Assembly: GCA_002479415.1 (NCBI GenBank)
Contig: DLMZ01000014.1
Location: 1 to 14,208 of the forward strand
DNA length: 14,208 nt
Reading direction: 5' to 3'
Origin: Firmicutes bacterium UBA7523
GTDB taxonomy: Bacteria; Bacillota; Dethiobacteria; Dethiobacterales; Dethiobacteraceae
This document shows positions 13,475-14,208 of the stretch, one piece after another (within the stretch, counting starts at the first letter, position 1; the number at the start of each line of letters is the position of its first letter). Under the pieces are notes generated by a model. That model was given only the letters and a program-made list of their open reading frames with translations, made no database searches and was not told where the DNA came from. A program made the position numbers and the translations under genes.

Positions 13475-14095
13475 TTACCTATTAAACTTAGAAACACTTA
13501 CTGCGCATCTCAATAAATCACCTTGCAGTACAGGTTGACCAGATAATCCCGTTGCTGTATTAATTGGCCTTATAGATATTTGAGCACCGGCAAAAAGTAC
13601 CGGCCTGATCAAATCCACAGCTCCTGCCCAGATATTTGGTTCATCAACAACTCTGGATAATATATCTGCAAAACCTCCTATTCCGCTAATATCAACAAAA
13701 CCTTCGTAAGCGTTAAAGTTTCCAAAGACTGAGGGGTTTGGCAAACCACTAACCAGAAAAGCAACCTCTTGTCGACCATTACCCAATTGGCGAATTAGCG
13801 CTACGCCCGCTGCTGCAGCCGGTGCAGTTCCAGTCGGGCTAAGAACAACACAGCATGGGAAAAAGACCGGAATTGGCAGGCAGATCACCATACCAGGGCG
13901 AATTCGGTCAGGGTCCACAGGAATATTAGCAATAATCAGTCCCTCATCAACGCCAAGACGCCGAGCCAGATTTGCAATTGTATCACCTGGTCTCACGGTA
14001 TATTGGAAAAAACCCAGAGGGCACTTTTTTGACGTGTTGCTATTGGGGACCTTGCCGGAAAAACCTTTCGGTTTCATAAAAAAATATTGTGACAC
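13475..14095 (-). CDS. LysM-domain protein with unrecognised C-terminal domain
   Basis: A 206-residue likely peptidoglycan-binding protein. One LysM domain (31-74, QYTVRPGDTIANLARRLGV to VICLP) is preceded by KKC (C25) and closed by C72, the same cysteine positions as in the LysM protein at 1093-1692. A Cys-Cys pair (81-82) leads to a roughly 115-residue domain rich in Gly, Ala and small hydrophobics (VALIRQLGNGRQEVAFLVSG, 98-117) that looks beta-stranded. It is unlike the C-terminal domain of the other LysM protein, and faintly recalls CHRD-type domains, but I would not assign it. No signal peptide, which suggests mother-cell deposition on the forespore. GTG 14095 lies seven bases after GGAG of GAGAGGAG; ATG (M7) is a poorer start. 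A terminator follows at 13387-13422. Confidence 0.85.
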   Translation of the reverse strand: MSQYFFMKPKGFSGKVPNSNTSKKCPLGFFQYTVRPGDTIANLARRLGVDEGLIIANIPVDPDRIRPGMVICLPIPVFFPCCVVLSPTGTAPAAAAGVALIRQLGNGRQEVAFLVSGLPNPSVFGNFNAYEGFVDISGIGGFADILSRVVDEPNIWAGAVDLIRPVLFAGAQISIRPINTATGLSGQPVLQGDLLRCAVSVSKFNR

Positions 14096-14192
14096 CGGTA
14101 TACTCCTCTCTTCTTTTTGCTATCAGTTTATTATTGATTCCTGTATAAAGTTCATATATGCTGCCGCGTAAATACTGCTCAAGCGATCGAGT

Positions 14193-14199
14193 AGGAGGT
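14193..14199 (+). promoter_or_regulatory. Strong plus-strand RBS of a gene beyond the window edge
   Basis: AGGAGGT at 14193-14199 ends nine bases before the window does, and no ATG, GTG or TTG follows inside the window at normal spacing. A start codon just past 14208 would fit. The gene would be divergent from the LysM gene. Confidence 0.4.
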
Positions 14200-14208
14200 C
14201 ACCCATTA

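Overview
The window looks like chromosome of an endospore-forming, low-to-moderate GC Firmicute, most likely a Clostridia-type or Negativicutes lineage. The reasons are strong AGGAGG ribosome binding sites, very frequent TTG starts, a sigI-rsgI pair, a two-domain DUF3231 protein, a CgeB-type glycosyltransferase, a DUF4321 protein and two LysM proteins without signal peptides. I saw no rRNA, tRNA, CRISPR array, insertion sequence or phage gene.

Layout. 1-692: a Cam-type gamma carbonic anhydrase and its terminator. 714-881: an unlisted 33-residue membrane microprotein on the minus strand with its own RBS and terminator. 1034-1756: a LysM protein with a sigma-K-like promoter. 1789-2328: an isochorismatase-family hydrolase (minus). 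2523-3426: three small membrane proteins on the plus strand (SPW-like, an unlisted 46-residue protein, DUF4321), each followed by a hairpin. 3459-7552: a sugar-nucleotide and glycosyltransferase block, with an extended SDR epimerase/decarboxylase divergent from a UDP-sugar dehydrogenase, which converges on a GT-D-like plus CgeB-like pair. 7597-10019: a three-gene minus-strand unit (FabG/YmfI-like SDR, CBO0543-like membrane protein, GGDEF diguanylate cyclase) with a recognisable sigma-A promoter and a terminator. 10038-11925: sigI-rsgI, where RsgI carries six 21-residue tandem repeats in its outer domain. 12014-12157: a possible broken Spo0E-like gene. 12247-14095: a DUF3231 protein and a second LysM protein (minus). 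The last bases carry a strong plus-strand RBS for a gene outside the window.

How it may fit together (inference): the UDP-sugar dehydrogenase, the epimerase/decarboxylase and the two glycosyltransferase-like proteins could make and attach a sugar on the spore surface. The LysM and DUF3231 proteins may be spore coat or cortex components. SigI-RsgI and the diguanylate cyclase are separate signalling units.

Several starts were moved downstream of the longest reading frame because the RBS lies inside it. In these cases the RBS position and its spacing to the chosen codon are given.
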